From: Ectopseudomonas chengduensis
GTDB taxonomy: Bacteria; Pseudomonadota; Gammaproteobacteria; Pseudomonadales; Pseudomonadaceae
Assembly (NCBI RefSeq): GCF_900102635.1
Contig: NZ_FMZQ01000003.1
Location: 268,257-332,256, forward strand
Direction: 5' to 3'
DNA: 64,000 nucleotides
This document shows positions 53,314-61,566 of the stretch, piece after piece; the first letter of the stretch is position 1, and the number at the start of each line of letters is the position of its first letter. A model generated the notes under the pieces. That model ran no database searches. It was not told where the DNA came from and worked only from the letters and a program-made list of their open reading frames with translations. Position numbers and translations under genes: made by a program.

Positions 53314-54312
53314 CTAGTGCTGAAACACACCTTTACCCGGCAGGCGCTGGCGATCATGTGCGCGGGTGAAATCCTGCTGCGGCCCTTTGGGAACCACGCC
53401 AGTCGGGTTGATGGTGGCGTGGCTGGCGTAGTAGTGCGATTTGATGTGGGTGAAGTCCACCGTCTCGGCGATGCCTGGCCACTGATATAGCTCGCGTAGC
53501 CAGTTGGACAGGTTCGGGTAGACCTCGATGCGTCGCAGGTTACATTTGAAGTGGCCGTGATAGACGGCATCGAAGCGAATCAGCGTGGTGAACAGGCGGA
53601 TGTCGGCCTCGGTCAGGTATTCACCGGCCAGATAGCGATTCCTGCCCAGGAGTGCTTCCAGCTCATCAAGCATGGCGAACAGCTCGTCGAAGGCTTCTTC
53701 GTAGGCTTCCTGGGTGGTGGCGAAGCCGGCGCGGTAGACGCCGTTGTTCACCGCCGGGTAGATGCGCTCGTTGAGCTGGTCGATGCGCTCGCGTAGCGGC
53801 TCGGGGTAGAAGTCCAGGTCGTTGCCGGTCAGGTCATCGAATGCGCTGTTGAACATGCGGATGATTTCCGCCGACTCGTTGCTGACAATGCCGCCGGTCT
53901 GCTTGTCCCACAGCACGGGCACGGTGACACGGCCGCTGTAGTGGCGATCATCGGCCGTGTAGCGCTGATGCATGTAGCTCAGGTTGTCGAGGTGGTCGCC
54001 GCTGGAGCCGAATTTGCGGTCGAAGGTCCAGCCCTGTTCGCGCATCAGCCAGCTCACCACGGATACATCGATCAGCGATTCGAGGCCTTTGAGTTTGCGC
54101 AGGATCAGGGTGCGGTGAGCCCAGGGGCAGGCCAGCGAGACGTACAGGTGATAACGTCCGGCTTCAGCCTTGAAGCCGCCGTCACCACTTGGCCCGGCGC
54201 TGCCGTCGGCGGTTACCCAGTTGCGGCGTTGTGCGCTTTCGCGCTGGAAGCGGCCGCTGTTGCCGGTGTTGTACCACTGGTCGTGCCAGCGTCCATCGAT
54301 CAACAAGCCCAT
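53314..54312 (-). CDS. Glutathionyl-hydroquinone reductase (YqjG/omega-GST class)
   Basis: Xi-class GST-like enzyme that reduces glutathionyl-hydroquinones. It has 332 residues. The catalytic Cys62 lies in SLACPWAHRTLI, the signature of this class, followed by PVLWDKQTGGIVSNESAEI (glutathione site). The C-terminal helical domain contains NNGVYRAGFATTQEAYEEA and ADIRLFTTLIRFDAVYHGHFKCN. Start ATG 54312. It stands alone and convergent with cysG. Confidence 0.92.
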   Translation of the reverse strand: MGLLIDGRWHDQWYNTGNSGRFQRESAQRRNWVTADGSAGPSGDGGFKAEAGRYHLYVSLACPWAHRTLILRKLKGLESLIDVSVVSWLMREQGWTFDRKFGSSGDHLDNLSYMHQRYTADDRHYSGRVTVPVLWDKQTGGIVSNESAEIIRMFNSAFDDLTGNDLDFYPEPLRERIDQLNERIYPAVNNGVYRAGFATTQEAYEEAFDELFAMLDELEALLGRNRYLAGEYLTEADIRLFTTLIRFDAVYHGHFKCNLRRIEVYPNLSNWLRELYQWPGIAETVDFTHIKSHYYASHATINPTGVVPKGPQQDFTRAHDRQRLPGKGVFQH

Positions 54313-54385
54313 GACGCTTGCCTCCGTTTTGAGTGAGTCTGGAGTCTAACGTTATGAACTCGATTGAAAGGTGGAAAAAGCTGGC

Positions 54386-55381
54386 TTAAATGATCGGCTG
54401 GTTAGATTGAAGGCGCGCATCCCAACGCTGCTGTGCCTGCTGGAACGCTGCTTCACGGGCCAAGCCCAGGCCACGCAATGCGACGGCCATGGTGGCGATC
54501 ACTGCCAGACGACCGTAAGGGTCATCGTGCTCGCCGCGCCAGAATGCGCCCAGCACGGCTGGGTCGAGTCGTTCGGGTTTGACATGGCGCTGCGCTGACA
54601 GCGCAGGCCATTCTTCGTCCCAGTTCTCGCCATCGAGAGTGCCGTAGAGATGGCACGCACCGTCCGGGTTGACCTCGATCTCGCCGCCTTCGCCCTTGAT
54701 CACGATGGCAGGATCGCCGAGCAGGCGACTGGCTTCGCGGTGCACGGCCTGGTAGCCGGGATGGAAGATACTTTGCAGCCCGCAGTTGGCCCCCAACGGG
54801 TTGATAACGCGCGCCAGGGAGTGAATCGGCGAGCGCAGGCCCAGCGTGTTGCGCAGATCAATCATACGCTGTAGCGCCGGCATCCAGTCGCCCAGGTAGC
54901 TGTAGGCCAGGCCATGTTGATCGAGCGCCTTTGCCACGCTCTGCCAGTCGCGGCAACAGGGGATATCCAGCGCTGTCAGCAATTGCTCGCTATACAGGCG
55001 CCCGGCGGTGTGGGCGCCGCCACCGTGCATGAAGATGCGCACGCCGCTGGCGGCCAGCGCCTTGGCCGCCAGCAGATACCAGGGCAGGTGGCGTTTTTTA
55101 CCGGCATAGCTAGGCCAGTCCAGGTCGACCTGAATGTCGGGGGCGGCGAGTCGTGGGCGGATGGCCTCGGTGAAGCCGGCGAGCTCCTCGGCGCTCTCTT
55201 CCTTGTGTCGCAGCAGCATCAGGAAGGCGCCGAGCTGGGTGTCCTCGACCTTGCCGTCGAGCAGCAGGCCCATGGCTTCGCGGGCCTCCTCGCGGGTCAG
55301 GCCGCGGGCGCCGCGCTTGCCCTTGCCGAGAATGCGCACGAACTGGGCGAAGGGGTGTTCGGCGGGCGTGATCAGGTTCAT
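54386..55381 (-). CDS. ybiB: YbiB-family anthranilate phosphoribosyltransferase-like protein (TrpD2)
   Basis: Homolog of TrpD without a role in tryptophan synthesis; E. coli YbiB/TrpD2 is a nucleic-acid-binding protein. ATG 55381 (MNLITPAEHP) gives 331 residues and overlaps the tusE stop by 4 bp; a TTG two codons upstream is less likely. The N-terminal helical TrpD-like domain (GLTREEAREAMGLLLDGKVE) and the KGEGGEIEVNPDGAC segment are typical. It is the last gene of the tus operon. Confidence 0.88.
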   Translation of the reverse strand: MNLITPAEHPFAQFVRILGKGKRGARGLTREEAREAMGLLLDGKVEDTQLGAFLMLLRHKEESAEELAGFTEAIRPRLAAPDIQVDLDWPSYAGKKRHLPWYLLAAKALAASGVRIFMHGGGAHTAGRLYSEQLLTALDIPCCRDWQSVAKALDQHGLAYSYLGDWMPALQRMIDLRNTLGLRSPIHSLARVINPLGANCGLQSIFHPGYQAVHREASRLLGDPAIVIKGEGGEIEVNPDGACHLYGTLDGENWDEEWPALSAQRHVKPERLDPAVLGAFWRGEHDDPYGRLAVIATMAVALRGLGLAREAAFQQAQQRWDARLQSNQPII

Positions 55382-55713
55382 AGGCAATTGGTCGGTTTCG
55401 GCAGGCCGGCGAGCTTGGCGGCGAGTTTGGCGGGCGTGCCCTTGAACAGGCGATTGAGGTGCAGGCTGTTGCCTTTGTCCGTGCCCAGTTTCAGGGCTGC
55501 GTACTTGATCAGCGGACGGTTGGCCGGCGATAGCTGAAACTCGGCGTAGAAGGCGCGCAGCAGTTCGAGAATTTCCCAGTGTTCGTCACTCAGCTGCAAC
55601 TCTTCCGCTGCGGCCAGCGCCTCGGCTACGGGGTGTGACCAATCCTGCAGGTCGACCAGGTAGCCGTCCTTGTCCAGGGCGATTTCGCGTCCGGCGACGT
55701 TGAGCGTGCTCAT
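55378..55713 (-). CDS. tusE: Sulfurtransferase TusE (DsrC family)
   Basis: Final sulfur carrier of the Tus relay, handing persulfide sulfur to MnmA for tRNA 2-thiolation. It has 111 residues. The conserved penultimate cysteine is Cys110 (NCL at the C-terminus); family blocks LDKDGYLVDLQDW and NRPLIKYAALKLG are present. It overlaps tusB and ybiB by 4 bp each. MnmA, its partner, is encoded about 27 kb away in this window. Confidence 0.95.
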   Translation of the reverse strand: MSTLNVAGREIALDKDGYLVDLQDWSHPVAEALAAAEELQLSDEHWEILELLRAFYAEFQLSPANRPLIKYAALKLGTDKGNSLHLNRLFKGTPAKLAAKLAGLPKPTNCL

Positions 55714-56009
55714 AGCCAGCTGTTGACCTTGGCGTAGCGGGTACAGAGCTCGACGAACCCTGGATAGTCCACGACCTGTGCGCGCTCGGGCGCCTGCAGG
55801 CCGCGGGCGCTTAGGTCTTCGCCCAGTGCATAGAGCGCAACGCTGGCGGGCATCAGTTGCAGCGCCTGCAGGTTGGTTGTGCCTGGCTGCAGCGCGTAGA
55901 CCGCATCGCCGCTGAGCAACAGACCATCAGCGGTACCCAACAGACGCAGGCAGCTGGCCAGGCGGCTATCGGCGAACGGCGAATGGGAAAGTATGTGCAG
56001 GGTGGCCAT
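55710..56009 (-). CDS. tusB: Sulfur relay protein TusB (DsrH family)
   Basis: Small subunit (99 residues) of the TusBCD heterohexamer that relays sulfur from TusA to TusE. It begins MATLHILSHSPFADSRLASC and ends with the family-typical VDYPGFVELCTRYAKVNSWL. It touches the tusC stop (start 56009) and overlaps tusE by 4 bp, in the conserved tusDCBE order. Confidence 0.92.
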   Translation of the reverse strand: MATLHILSHSPFADSRLASCLRLLGTADGLLLSGDAVYALQPGTTNLQALQLMPASVALYALGEDLSARGLQAPERAQVVDYPGFVELCTRYAKVNSWL

Positions 56010-56368
56010 TAGAGGGTGATCACCTGGTCATAACGATCAAGGAGGGCGGTCAGTGCGCTGTCGTCCAGTCGCTCTACCGCCAGATTCAGTTCGGCATCGC
56101 TCAGGCCGCGCTCGTCCAGGCTGCGTTGGCTGGCGTACAGATCTTCTACGCCGAACATGGGCAGCGCCTGTAGGTTCGCGCCAAGGTCTTTTTGCTGTAG
56201 CGCACCAGGCTGCTGCGCTTTGCTTAGCTGGAACACGCCATCGTCGAGAAACAGCATGCCGATGGGCAGGTCGAAGGCGCCGCCGGCCAGGGCGATATCC
56301 AGCGCCTCGCGGGCTCCAGGGCCGCTCCAGGGCGCCTGGCGGCTGATGATCAGCAGAGACTTGCTCAT
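56009..56368 (-). CDS. tusC: Sulfur relay protein TusC (DsrF family)
   Basis: Second subunit of TusBCD, 119 residues. Typical features are KSLLIISRQAPWSGPGAREALDIAL at the N-terminus and the LFLDDGVFQL strand-turn seen in DsrE/F folds. It lacks the reactive Cys of TusD, as expected. Start ATG 56368 abuts the tusD stop. Confidence 0.92.
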   Translation of the reverse strand: MSKSLLIISRQAPWSGPGAREALDIALAGGAFDLPIGMLFLDDGVFQLSKAQQPGALQQKDLGANLQALPMFGVEDLYASQRSLDERGLSDAELNLAVERLDDSALTALLDRYDQVITL

Positions 56369-56761
56369 TCAGTGGCCTCCGAAGCAGATCAGTCGGTCGG
56401 CCTGTTGCGCCGCTTCATGCAATTGGCCGAGGCCGGAAAGCTCCCACGGGGCCTGCAGATTGGCCGCTGGGCGCGCGTAGCGCTGCGCCTCTTCGGCGTT
56501 GAGTACACCGCGACGCAGCGCAGCAGCGATACACACCACCGCGTCCAGCCCGTTGGCAGTGACGAACTCGCGCCACTCGCCGGGCAGATCCAGCTCGTCC
56601 TGCGGGCTGACCACGTTGCTGGCGGCGCTGTGCACGCCGTCCTGGTAGAAGAACAGGCGAACGATCTCGTGGCCGTCCGCCAGCGCCGCCTGGGCAAAAC
56701 GCAGTGCGCGTCGCGAGGCGGGCAGATGAGGAGCGGCGAACAGGGCAATGGCAAACTTCAT
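56369..56761 (-). CDS. tusD: Sulfurtransferase TusD (DsrE family)
   Basis: Catalytic subunit of TusBCD that accepts sulfur from TusA on a cysteine, here Cys77 in AVVCIAAALRRG (Cys78 in E. coli). ATG 56761 (MKFAIALFAA) gives 130 residues; the long upstream extension of the frame is low-complexity and overlaps the neighbouring terminator. FFYQDGVHSA is the conserved DsrE segment. First gene of the operon tusDCBE-ybiB. No tusA is present in this window. Confidence 0.94.
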   Translation of the reverse strand: MKFAIALFAAPHLPASRRALRFAQAALADGHEIVRLFFYQDGVHSAASNVVSPQDELDLPGEWREFVTANGLDAVVCIAAALRRGVLNAEEAQRYARPAANLQAPWELSGLGQLHEAAQQADRLICFGGH

Positions 56762-56841
56762 GGCGTTTCCGGCGAGGCAAAACTGCGCCAATGATAAGGC
56801 CAGGGTGCCCAGCAAACAAAGGCAGCTGACGGCCGCGCAAG

Positions 56842-56864
56842 AAAAAGCCCGCCGAAGCGGGCTT
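56842..56864 (-). terminator. Intrinsic terminator of the yccA-like gene
   Basis: Minus strand AAGCCCGC-ttcg-GCGGGCTT followed by TTTCTTG; the UUCG tetraloop gives a very stable hairpin 18 bp after the stop. Confidence 0.88.
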
Positions 56865-56882
56865 GAAGGGGGACGAAAGCTG

Positions 56883-57551
56883 TCAGTCGTCGCCGCCCAT
56901 GATGCCGAAGATCTGCAGCAGGCTGACGAACAGGTTGTAGATCGATACGTACAGGCTGATGGTGGCCATGATGTAGTTGCGTTCACCACCATGGATGATG
57001 GCGCTGGTCTGGAACAGGATGCAGGCCGAGGAGAACAGCACGAAGCCGGCGCTGATCGCCAGTTGCAGGCCGCTGATCTGGAAGAAGAAGCTGGCAACCA
57101 CGGCGCCCAGCAGAACGAAGAAGCCTGCCGTGATGAAACCGCTGAGGAAGCTCATGTCCTTGCGGGTGGTCAGCACGTAGGCAGACAGGCCGAAGAACAC
57201 CAGTGCGGTCATGGTAAAGGCGGAGCTGATCACCTCAGCGCCGTTGGCCATGCCCAGGTAGCGGTTGAGGATCGGGCCCAGGGTGTAACCCATGAAGCCG
57301 GTCAGCGCGAGCGTGGAAAGCAGGCCCCACGAAGAATTGCGCAGCTTGGCGGTAAGGAAGAACAGGCCGTAGAAACCGATCAGTACGACAAAGATGTTCG
57401 GATAAGGAACGTTGGCGCGCTGCGAGATGAACGCCACCAGGCCGCTGAAGGCCAGGGTGATGGCCAGTAGGCCATAGGTATTGCGCAGAACGCTGCTGAC
57501 TTCCTGTTGCTCAACCTGAGAATGGTTGAGTGCATAATCTCGCTCTTGCAT
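56883..57551 (-). CDS. Bax inhibitor-1/YccA family membrane protein
   Basis: Seven-helix inner-membrane protein of the TMBIM superfamily, 222 residues from ATG 57551 ([10 protein letters not shown]). In E. coli YccA interacts with and restrains FtsH. Visible family segments are [20 protein letters not shown] (first helix), [13 protein letters not shown] and the C-terminal [20 protein letters not shown] with the conserved Asp residues after it. An upstream extension to 57770 would overlap the tRNA-Ser gene and is rejected. Confidence 0.92.
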   Translation of the reverse strand: MQERDYALNHSQVEQQEVSSVLRNTYGLLAITLAFSGLVAFISQRANVPYPNIFVVLIGFYGLFFLTAKLRNSSWGLLSTLALTGFMGYTLGPILNRYLGMANGAEVISSAFTMTALVFFGLSAYVLTTRKDMSFLSGFITAGFFVLLGAVVASFFFQISGLQLAISAGFVLFSSACILFQTSAIIHGGERNYIMATISLYVSIYNLFVSLLQIFGIMGGDD

Positions 57552-57634
57552 GGCGACGCTCCTGTTGTAAGAGGCTTTCAAATTCGAATGTATCGGATCA
57601 TAACAGAGCGGGATTGCCTGCCAAGACTTAGAGT

Positions 57635-57662
57635 TTGACAGTGTGTTGCGTTCCGGTAAGAT
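57635..57662 (+). promoter_or_regulatory. tRNA-Ser promoter
   Basis: TTGACA (57635-57640) and TAAGAT (57657-57662) are separated by 16 bp, about 55 bp upstream of the tRNA, followed by a GC-rich discriminator (GCCGCCCGC) as in stringently controlled stable-RNA promoters. Confidence 0.75.
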
Positions 57663-57716
57663 TGCCGCCCGCACTGCTGCGGAGGTTTGAGCGTTAGCCT
57701 CCGCACTCAAGAATCT

Positions 57717-57804
57717 GGAAGCGTGGCCGAGTGGTTTAAGGCAACGGTCTTGAAAACCGTCGATGGGCAACTATCCGTGAGTTCGAATCTCACCGCTTCC
57801 GCCA
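57717..57804 (+). tRNA. tRNA-Ser (anticodon UGA)
   Basis: An 88-nt gene with encoded CCA. Acceptor GGAAGCG pairs with CGCTTCC, the anticodon loop is CTTGAAA (TGA), a long class II variable arm is present and the T arm contains GTTCGAATC. Confidence 0.97.
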
Positions 57805-57924
57805 ATTCTCCAAAATTGCTACGACGCAATTGCTGATCCTAATCTGGCGCTTGCTTTTTGACTCCCGTGCGCCAAGCTAGGTCAGGCCCTGGCTTTTTGT
57901 TAAGGTGACCGGCAAGTTCAATCT

Positions 57925-57964
57925 CACCGTCGTTGCACGGTGGCTGACAAGGTGCAACGAGGTG
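57925..57964 (+). promoter_or_regulatory. Leader hairpin covering the gacA ribosome-binding site
   Basis: CACC-g-TCGTTGCAC (57925-57938) can pair with GTGCAACGA-GGTG (57952-57964): 13 bp with one bulged G and a 13-nt loop. The right arm contains the GAGG Shine-Dalgarno (57959-57962) of gacA, whose TTG start is at 57969. Confidence 0.6.
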
Positions 57965-57968
57965 GCGA

Positions 57969-58613
57969 TTGATTAGGGTCCTGGTTGTCGACGATCACGA
58001 TCTGGTCCGCACGGGCATCACCCGTATGCTGGCCGATATCGACGGTCTGCAAGTCGTGGGCGAAGCCTGCACTGGCGAAGAAGCCCTGCTCAAGGTTCGC
58101 GAACTCAAGCCCGACGTCGTCCTGATGGATGTCAAAATGCCTGGTATCGGCGGCCTGGAAGCCACCCGTAAGCTGATGCGCAGCCATCCCGATATCAAGG
58201 TCGTCGCCGTTACCGTGTGCGAGGAAGATCCTTTCCCGACGCGCCTGCTGCAGGCGGGCGCCGCTGGTTATCTGACCAAGGGTGCAGCGTTGGATGAGAT
58301 GGTGCAGGCCATTCGCCTCGTATTCGCCGGCCAGCGCTATATCGACCCGCAAATCGCCCAGCAACTGGCGCTGAAATCTTTTCAGCCGCAGAACAGTGGT
58401 TCGCCATTCGACCTGTTGTCCGAGCGCGAAATCCAGATCGCGCTGATGATCGCCAACTGCCACAAGGTGCAGAACATCTCGGACAAGCTGTGCCTGTCGC
58501 CGAAGACGGTCAATACCTACCGCTACCGCATCTTCGAGAAGCTCTCCATCACCAGCGATGTCGAGCTGGCTCTGCTCGCGGTGCGCCACGGCATGGTCGA
58601 CGCCGTCAGCTGA
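57969..58613 (+). CDS. gacA: Response regulator GacA
   Basis: NarL/LuxR-type response regulator activated by the sensor GacS; it switches on the Rsm small RNAs that control secondary metabolism, biofilm and virulence. It has 214 residues. The phospho-acceptor is Asp54 (VLMDVKMPG) with the conserved Lys in GYLTKGA; the C-terminal HTH is [21 protein letters not shown] with [17 protein letters not shown]. It starts with TTG, which is established for gacA in Pseudomonas. uvrC follows after 2 bp, the classic gacA-uvrC arrangement. Confidence 0.96.
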   Translation: MIRVLVVDDHDLVRTGITRMLADIDGLQVVGEACTGEEALLKVRELKPDVVLMDVKMPGIGGLEATRKLMRSHPDIKVVAVTVCEEDPFPTRLLQAGAAGYLTKGAALDEMVQAIRLVFAGQRYIDPQIAQQLALKSFQPQNSGSPFDLLSEREIQIALMIANCHKVQNISDKLCLSPKTVNTYRYRIFEKLSITSDVELALLAVRHGMVDAVS

Positions 58614-58615
58614 AA

Positions 58616-60439
58616 ATGTCTGCCCCATTCGATCCGAGTGCCTTCCTGGCGACCTGCAGTGGTCGCCCCGGCGTCTATCGCATGTTCGATAGCGAGGCTC
58701 GCCTGCTGTATGTCGGCAAGGCGAAGAATCTCAAGAAGCGTCTCTCCAGTTACTTTCGCAAGACCGGTCAGGCACCCAAGACGGCCGCGCTGGTCGCACG
58801 TATCGCGCAGATCGAAACCACCATCACCGCCAACGAGACCGAGGCACTGCTGCTCGAGCAGACCTTGATCAAGGAATGGCGGCCGCCTTACAACATCCTG
58901 CTGCGCGACGACAAATCCTACCCTTATGTGTTTCTCTCCGACGGCGACTTTCCACGGCTCGGCATTCACCGGGGGGCGAAGAAAGCCAAGGGGCGCTATT
59001 TCGGCCCTTATCCCAGTGCATTGGCGATTCGCGAGAGCCTGAGCCTGCTGCAGAAGACCTTTCTGGTTCGCCAGTGCGAGGACAGTTACTACAAGAACCG
59101 CACGCGACCTTGCCTGCAATACCAGATCAAACGCTGCAAAGGTCCCTGCGTCGGCTTGGTCAGTCCAGAGGAGTACGCCGAGGACGTGCGCCACTCGGTG
59201 ATGTTTCTCGATGGCCGCAGCAATGCACTGAGCGAGGAGCTCTCGGCCAGCATGGAAAAGGCCTCGATGGCCCTGGAGTTCGAGCGCGCCGCTGAGCTGC
59301 GTGATCAGATCTCCATGCTGCGCCGCGTGCAAGACCAGCAAAGCATGGAAGGTGGTACCGGCGACGTCGACGTGGTCGCGGTGATGCTCACCCCCGGTGG
59401 CGCCTGCGTGCACCTGATCAGCGTGCGTGGCGGGCGCGTGCTGGGTAGCAAGAATTTCTTCCCGCAGGTGGCGATCGAAGAGGAGGGTGGCGACGTGATG
59501 ATGGCCTTCCTCGCTCAGTACTACCTGGGCAATGCCGAGCGCGACCTGCCCAGCGAGCTGATCGTCAACGTGCAGCATGAAGATTTCGCCACGCTGATCG
59601 AGGCCATCGAGTCGTTACGCGGCCGTAGTCTCAGCATCAGCTTGCGCGTGCGTGGCACGCGAGCCCGTTGGCAGCAGCTCGCCGTGACCAACGCCGAACA
59701 GGCGCTGGCCGCACGCCTGGCCAACCGGCAGCATCTGGCCGAGCGTTTCGAGGCGCTGGCTACCGTGCTGGAAATGGACGAGCCGCCGCAGCGCATGGAA
59801 TGCTTCGATATCAGCCATTCCAGTGGTGAGGCGACGGTCGCCTCCTGCGTGGTATTCGGTCCCGAAGGCCCGCTGAAATCCGATTACCGGCGCTTCAATA
59901 TCGAGGGCGTGACCGCCGGCGACGACTACGCCGCGATGCACCAGGCGTTGACTCGGCGCTTCAGCAAGATCAAGGATGGCGAAGGCAAGTTGCCCGATGT
60001 GCTGCTGGTGGACGGTGGCAAGGGGCAGTTGGCCATGGCGCGCGAGGTACTGCAGGAGCTGGCCGTGCCGGATCTGATTCTGCTTGGTGTGGCCAAGGGC
60101 ACGACGCGCAAACCTGGCCTGGAAGTACTCTACCTGAACGACGCTGAGCATGAGTTCACCTTGCCCGGCAATTCGCCAGCGCTGCATCTGATCCAGCAGA
60201 TCCGTGATGAATCGCACCGTTTTGCGATTACTGGGCATCGTGCTCGCCGCGGCAAGACGCGGCGCACCTCGACGCTGGAAGAAGTAGCAGGGATCGGCCC
60301 GAAGCGGCGGCGCGAGCTACTCAATCACTTTGGCGGGCTGCAGGAATTGTCCCGTGCCAGCGCGGAAGAAATTGCCAAAGCGCCCGGAATCAGTAAAAAG
60401 CTCGCCGAGTTGATTTATGACGCTCTGCACAGCGAGTAG
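58616..60439 (+). CDS. uvrC: Excinuclease ABC subunit C
   Basis: Dual-incision nuclease of nucleotide excision repair. ATG 58616 ([10 protein letters not shown]) gives 607 residues, the usual length. The GIY-YIG domain occupies about 12-95 ([21 protein letters not shown]), a UVR domain lies near residue 205 ([14 protein letters not shown]), the RNase H-like domain includes [11 protein letters not shown] and [10 protein letters not shown], and tandem HhH motifs end the protein. It is translationally close to gacA (2 bp). Confidence 0.97.
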   Translation: MSAPFDPSAFLATCSGRPGVYRMFDSEARLLYVGKAKNLKKRLSSYFRKTGQAPKTAALVARIAQIETTITANETEALLLEQTLIKEWRPPYNILLRDDKSYPYVFLSDGDFPRLGIHRGAKKAKGRYFGPYPSALAIRESLSLLQKTFLVRQCEDSYYKNRTRPCLQYQIKRCKGPCVGLVSPEEYAEDVRHSVMFLDGRSNALSEELSASMEKASMALEFERAAELRDQISMLRRVQDQQSMEGGTGDVDVVAVMLTPGGACVHLISVRGGRVLGSKNFFPQVAIEEEGGDVMMAFLAQYYLGNAERDLPSELIVNVQHEDFATLIEAIESLRGRSLSISLRVRGTRARWQQLAVTNAEQALAARLANRQHLAERFEALATVLEMDEPPQRMECFDISHSSGEATVASCVVFGPEGPLKSDYRRFNIEGVTAGDDYAAMHQALTRRFSKIKDGEGKLPDVLLVDGGKGQLAMAREVLQELAVPDLILLGVAKGTTRKPGLEVLYLNDAEHEFTLPGNSPALHLIQQIRDESHRFAITGHRARRGKTRRTSTLEEVAGIGPKRRRELLNHFGGLQELSRASAEEIAKAPGISKKLAELIYDALHSE

Positions 60440-60472
60440 AATGCCCGCTCACCTCGCAGCCTAGTTGTGCCG

Positions 60473-61033
60473 ATGAATATCCCCAACTTGCTTACCCTGC
60501 TCCGGGTCGCGCTGATCCCGGTCTTTATCCTGTTGTTCTATTTACCGTTCTCCTGGAGCTATTGGGCTGCCAGCGGCGTCTTCGCGATTGCCGCCGTGAC
60601 CGATTGGCTCGATGGCTACCTGGCCCGCCGCTGGGAGCAGGGTACGCCTTTCGGCGCCTTCCTCGACCCGGTGGCGGACAAACTGATGGTGGCGGTGGCA
60701 TTGGTGCTGCTGGCGGCCGAACACTCCAATCTCTGGCTGACCCTGGCTGCCGCGACCATCATCGGGCGCGAGATAGTCGTCTCAGCGTTGCGTGAATGGA
60801 TGGCCGAGCTCGGTGCTCGGGCGCATGTCGCGGTGTCCAACCTTGGCAAGTGGAAAACCGCAGCGCAGATGCTGGCGCTGGTCATCCTGCTGGGTAATCC
60901 ACCGGTGTTCACCTTCTGGGTCGTGCTCGGATATATCTTGCTGGTGGTCGCAGCCGTGCTCACATTGTGGTCGATGCTGCAGTACCTGTTGGCCGCCTGG
61001 CCGCACCTCAGCACGACCTCGGAAAAGAAATAA
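60473..61033 (+). CDS. pgsA: CDP-diacylglycerol--glycerol-3-phosphate 3-phosphatidyltransferase
   Basis: Inner-membrane enzyme making phosphatidylglycerol phosphate. ATG 60473 ([10 protein letters not shown]) gives 186 residues; an in-frame GTG two codons upstream is less likely. The CDP-alcohol phosphatidyltransferase motif D-G-x2-A-R-x8-G-x3-D-x3-D is present as [20 protein letters not shown] continuing VADK. Six membrane helices are likely. It follows uvrC by 33 bp and is followed by the tRNA cluster. Confidence 0.95.
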   Translation: MNIPNLLTLLRVALIPVFILLFYLPFSWSYWAASGVFAIAAVTDWLDGYLARRWEQGTPFGAFLDPVADKLMVAVALVLLAAEHSNLWLTLAAATIIGREIVVSALREWMAELGARAHVAVSNLGKWKTAAQMLALVILLGNPPVFTFWVVLGYILLVVAAVLTLWSMLQYLLAAWPHLSTTSEKK

Positions 61034-61052
61034 GTATTTTTGAATCAAAGGG

Positions 61053-61080
61053 TTGACGGCGCGATTCGATTCTATAGAAT
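61053..61080 (+). promoter_or_regulatory. Promoter of the tRNA-Gly/tRNA-Cys unit
   Basis: TTGACG (61053-61058) and TAGAAT (61075-61080) with 16-bp spacing, then a GC-rich discriminator GGCGCCCG, 20 bp upstream of tRNA-Gly. Confidence 0.78.
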
Positions 61081-61100
61081 GGCGCCCGTCGACAAGACAA

Positions 61101-61176
<76 letters not shown>

Positions 61177-61214
61177 GTTTTACACGAGTCGCCAAGGCGG
61201 CTCGTTTGCTTCAT

Positions 61215-61288
61215 GGCTGAGTTGCAGAGTGGTTATGCACCGGATTGCAAATCCGTGAACGCCGGTTCGATTCCGACCTCAGCCTCCA
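61215..61288 (+). tRNA. tRNA-Cys (anticodon GCA)
   Basis: A 74-nt gene with encoded CCA. Acceptor GGCTGAG pairs with CTCAGCC, the anticodon loop is TTGCAAA and the T loop has GTTCGAT. It lies 38 bp after tRNA-Gly, probably on the same transcript. Confidence 0.97.
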
Positions 61289-61293
61289 ATTCG

Positions 61294-61330
61294 AAAAGCC
61301 TCGTAGATCACTGATCTACGAGGCTTTTTT
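61294..61330 (+). terminator. Terminator of the tRNA-Gly/Cys transcript
   Basis: AAAAGCCTCGTAGATCA and TGATCTACGAGGCTTTT form a long, nearly continuous hairpin ending in a T-run, 5 bp after tRNA-Cys. Confidence 0.9.
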
Positions 61331-61357
61331 CATTATCCCGGGCAAGCGTTGCGTGCC

Positions 61358-61386
61358 TTGCGGGTAAGCGAAGGGCTGTATATAGT
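61358..61386 (+). promoter_or_regulatory. Promoter of tRNA-Leu
   Basis: TTGCGG (61358-61363) and TATAGT (61381-61386) with 17-bp spacing, 24 bp upstream of tRNA-Leu and downstream of the preceding terminator. Confidence 0.7.
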
Positions 61387-61409
61387 CCGGTCCTTCGCAC
61401 AGCGCTACC

Positions 61410-61496
61410 GCCCGAATGGCGAAATCGGTAGACGCAGGAGACTTAAAATCTCTCGCTCGCAAGGGCGTGCCGGTTCGAGTCCGGCTTCGGGCACCA
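61410..61496 (+). tRNA. tRNA-Leu (anticodon UAA); integration target
   Basis: An 87-nt gene with encoded CCA. Acceptor GCCCGAA pairs with TTCGGGC, the anticodon loop is CTTAAAA (TAA), and there is a class II variable arm. An integrase gene ends 71 bp downstream, so the 3' part of this tRNA is the probable attachment site and is retained intact at this junction. Confidence 0.97.
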
Positions 61497-61500
61497 TTTA
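61470..61500. mobile_element. Putative attachment site (att) in the tRNA-Leu 3' end
   Basis: The T arm, acceptor 3' strand and CCA of tRNA-Leu are the standard recombination target for tyrosine integrases coded next to a tRNA. The exact core cannot be set because the other end of the element is outside the window. Confidence 0.5.
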
Positions 61501-61566
61501 AAATCAAGCACTTACAGATATCGGCTCTCTTCCCACTTTTTCCGCAATTCCAGTTTTTTTCCGCAA

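Noticed and set aside
56369..57097. Upstream extension of tusD to 242 codons
   Set aside because: The extra part is Ser/Arg-rich, crosses a terminator and the end of the neighbouring gene, and ATG 56761 gives the standard TusD length.
56883..57770. Upstream extension of the YccA-like gene to 295 codons
   Set aside because: It would cross the tRNA-Ser gene on the other strand; ATG 57551 starts the conserved protein.
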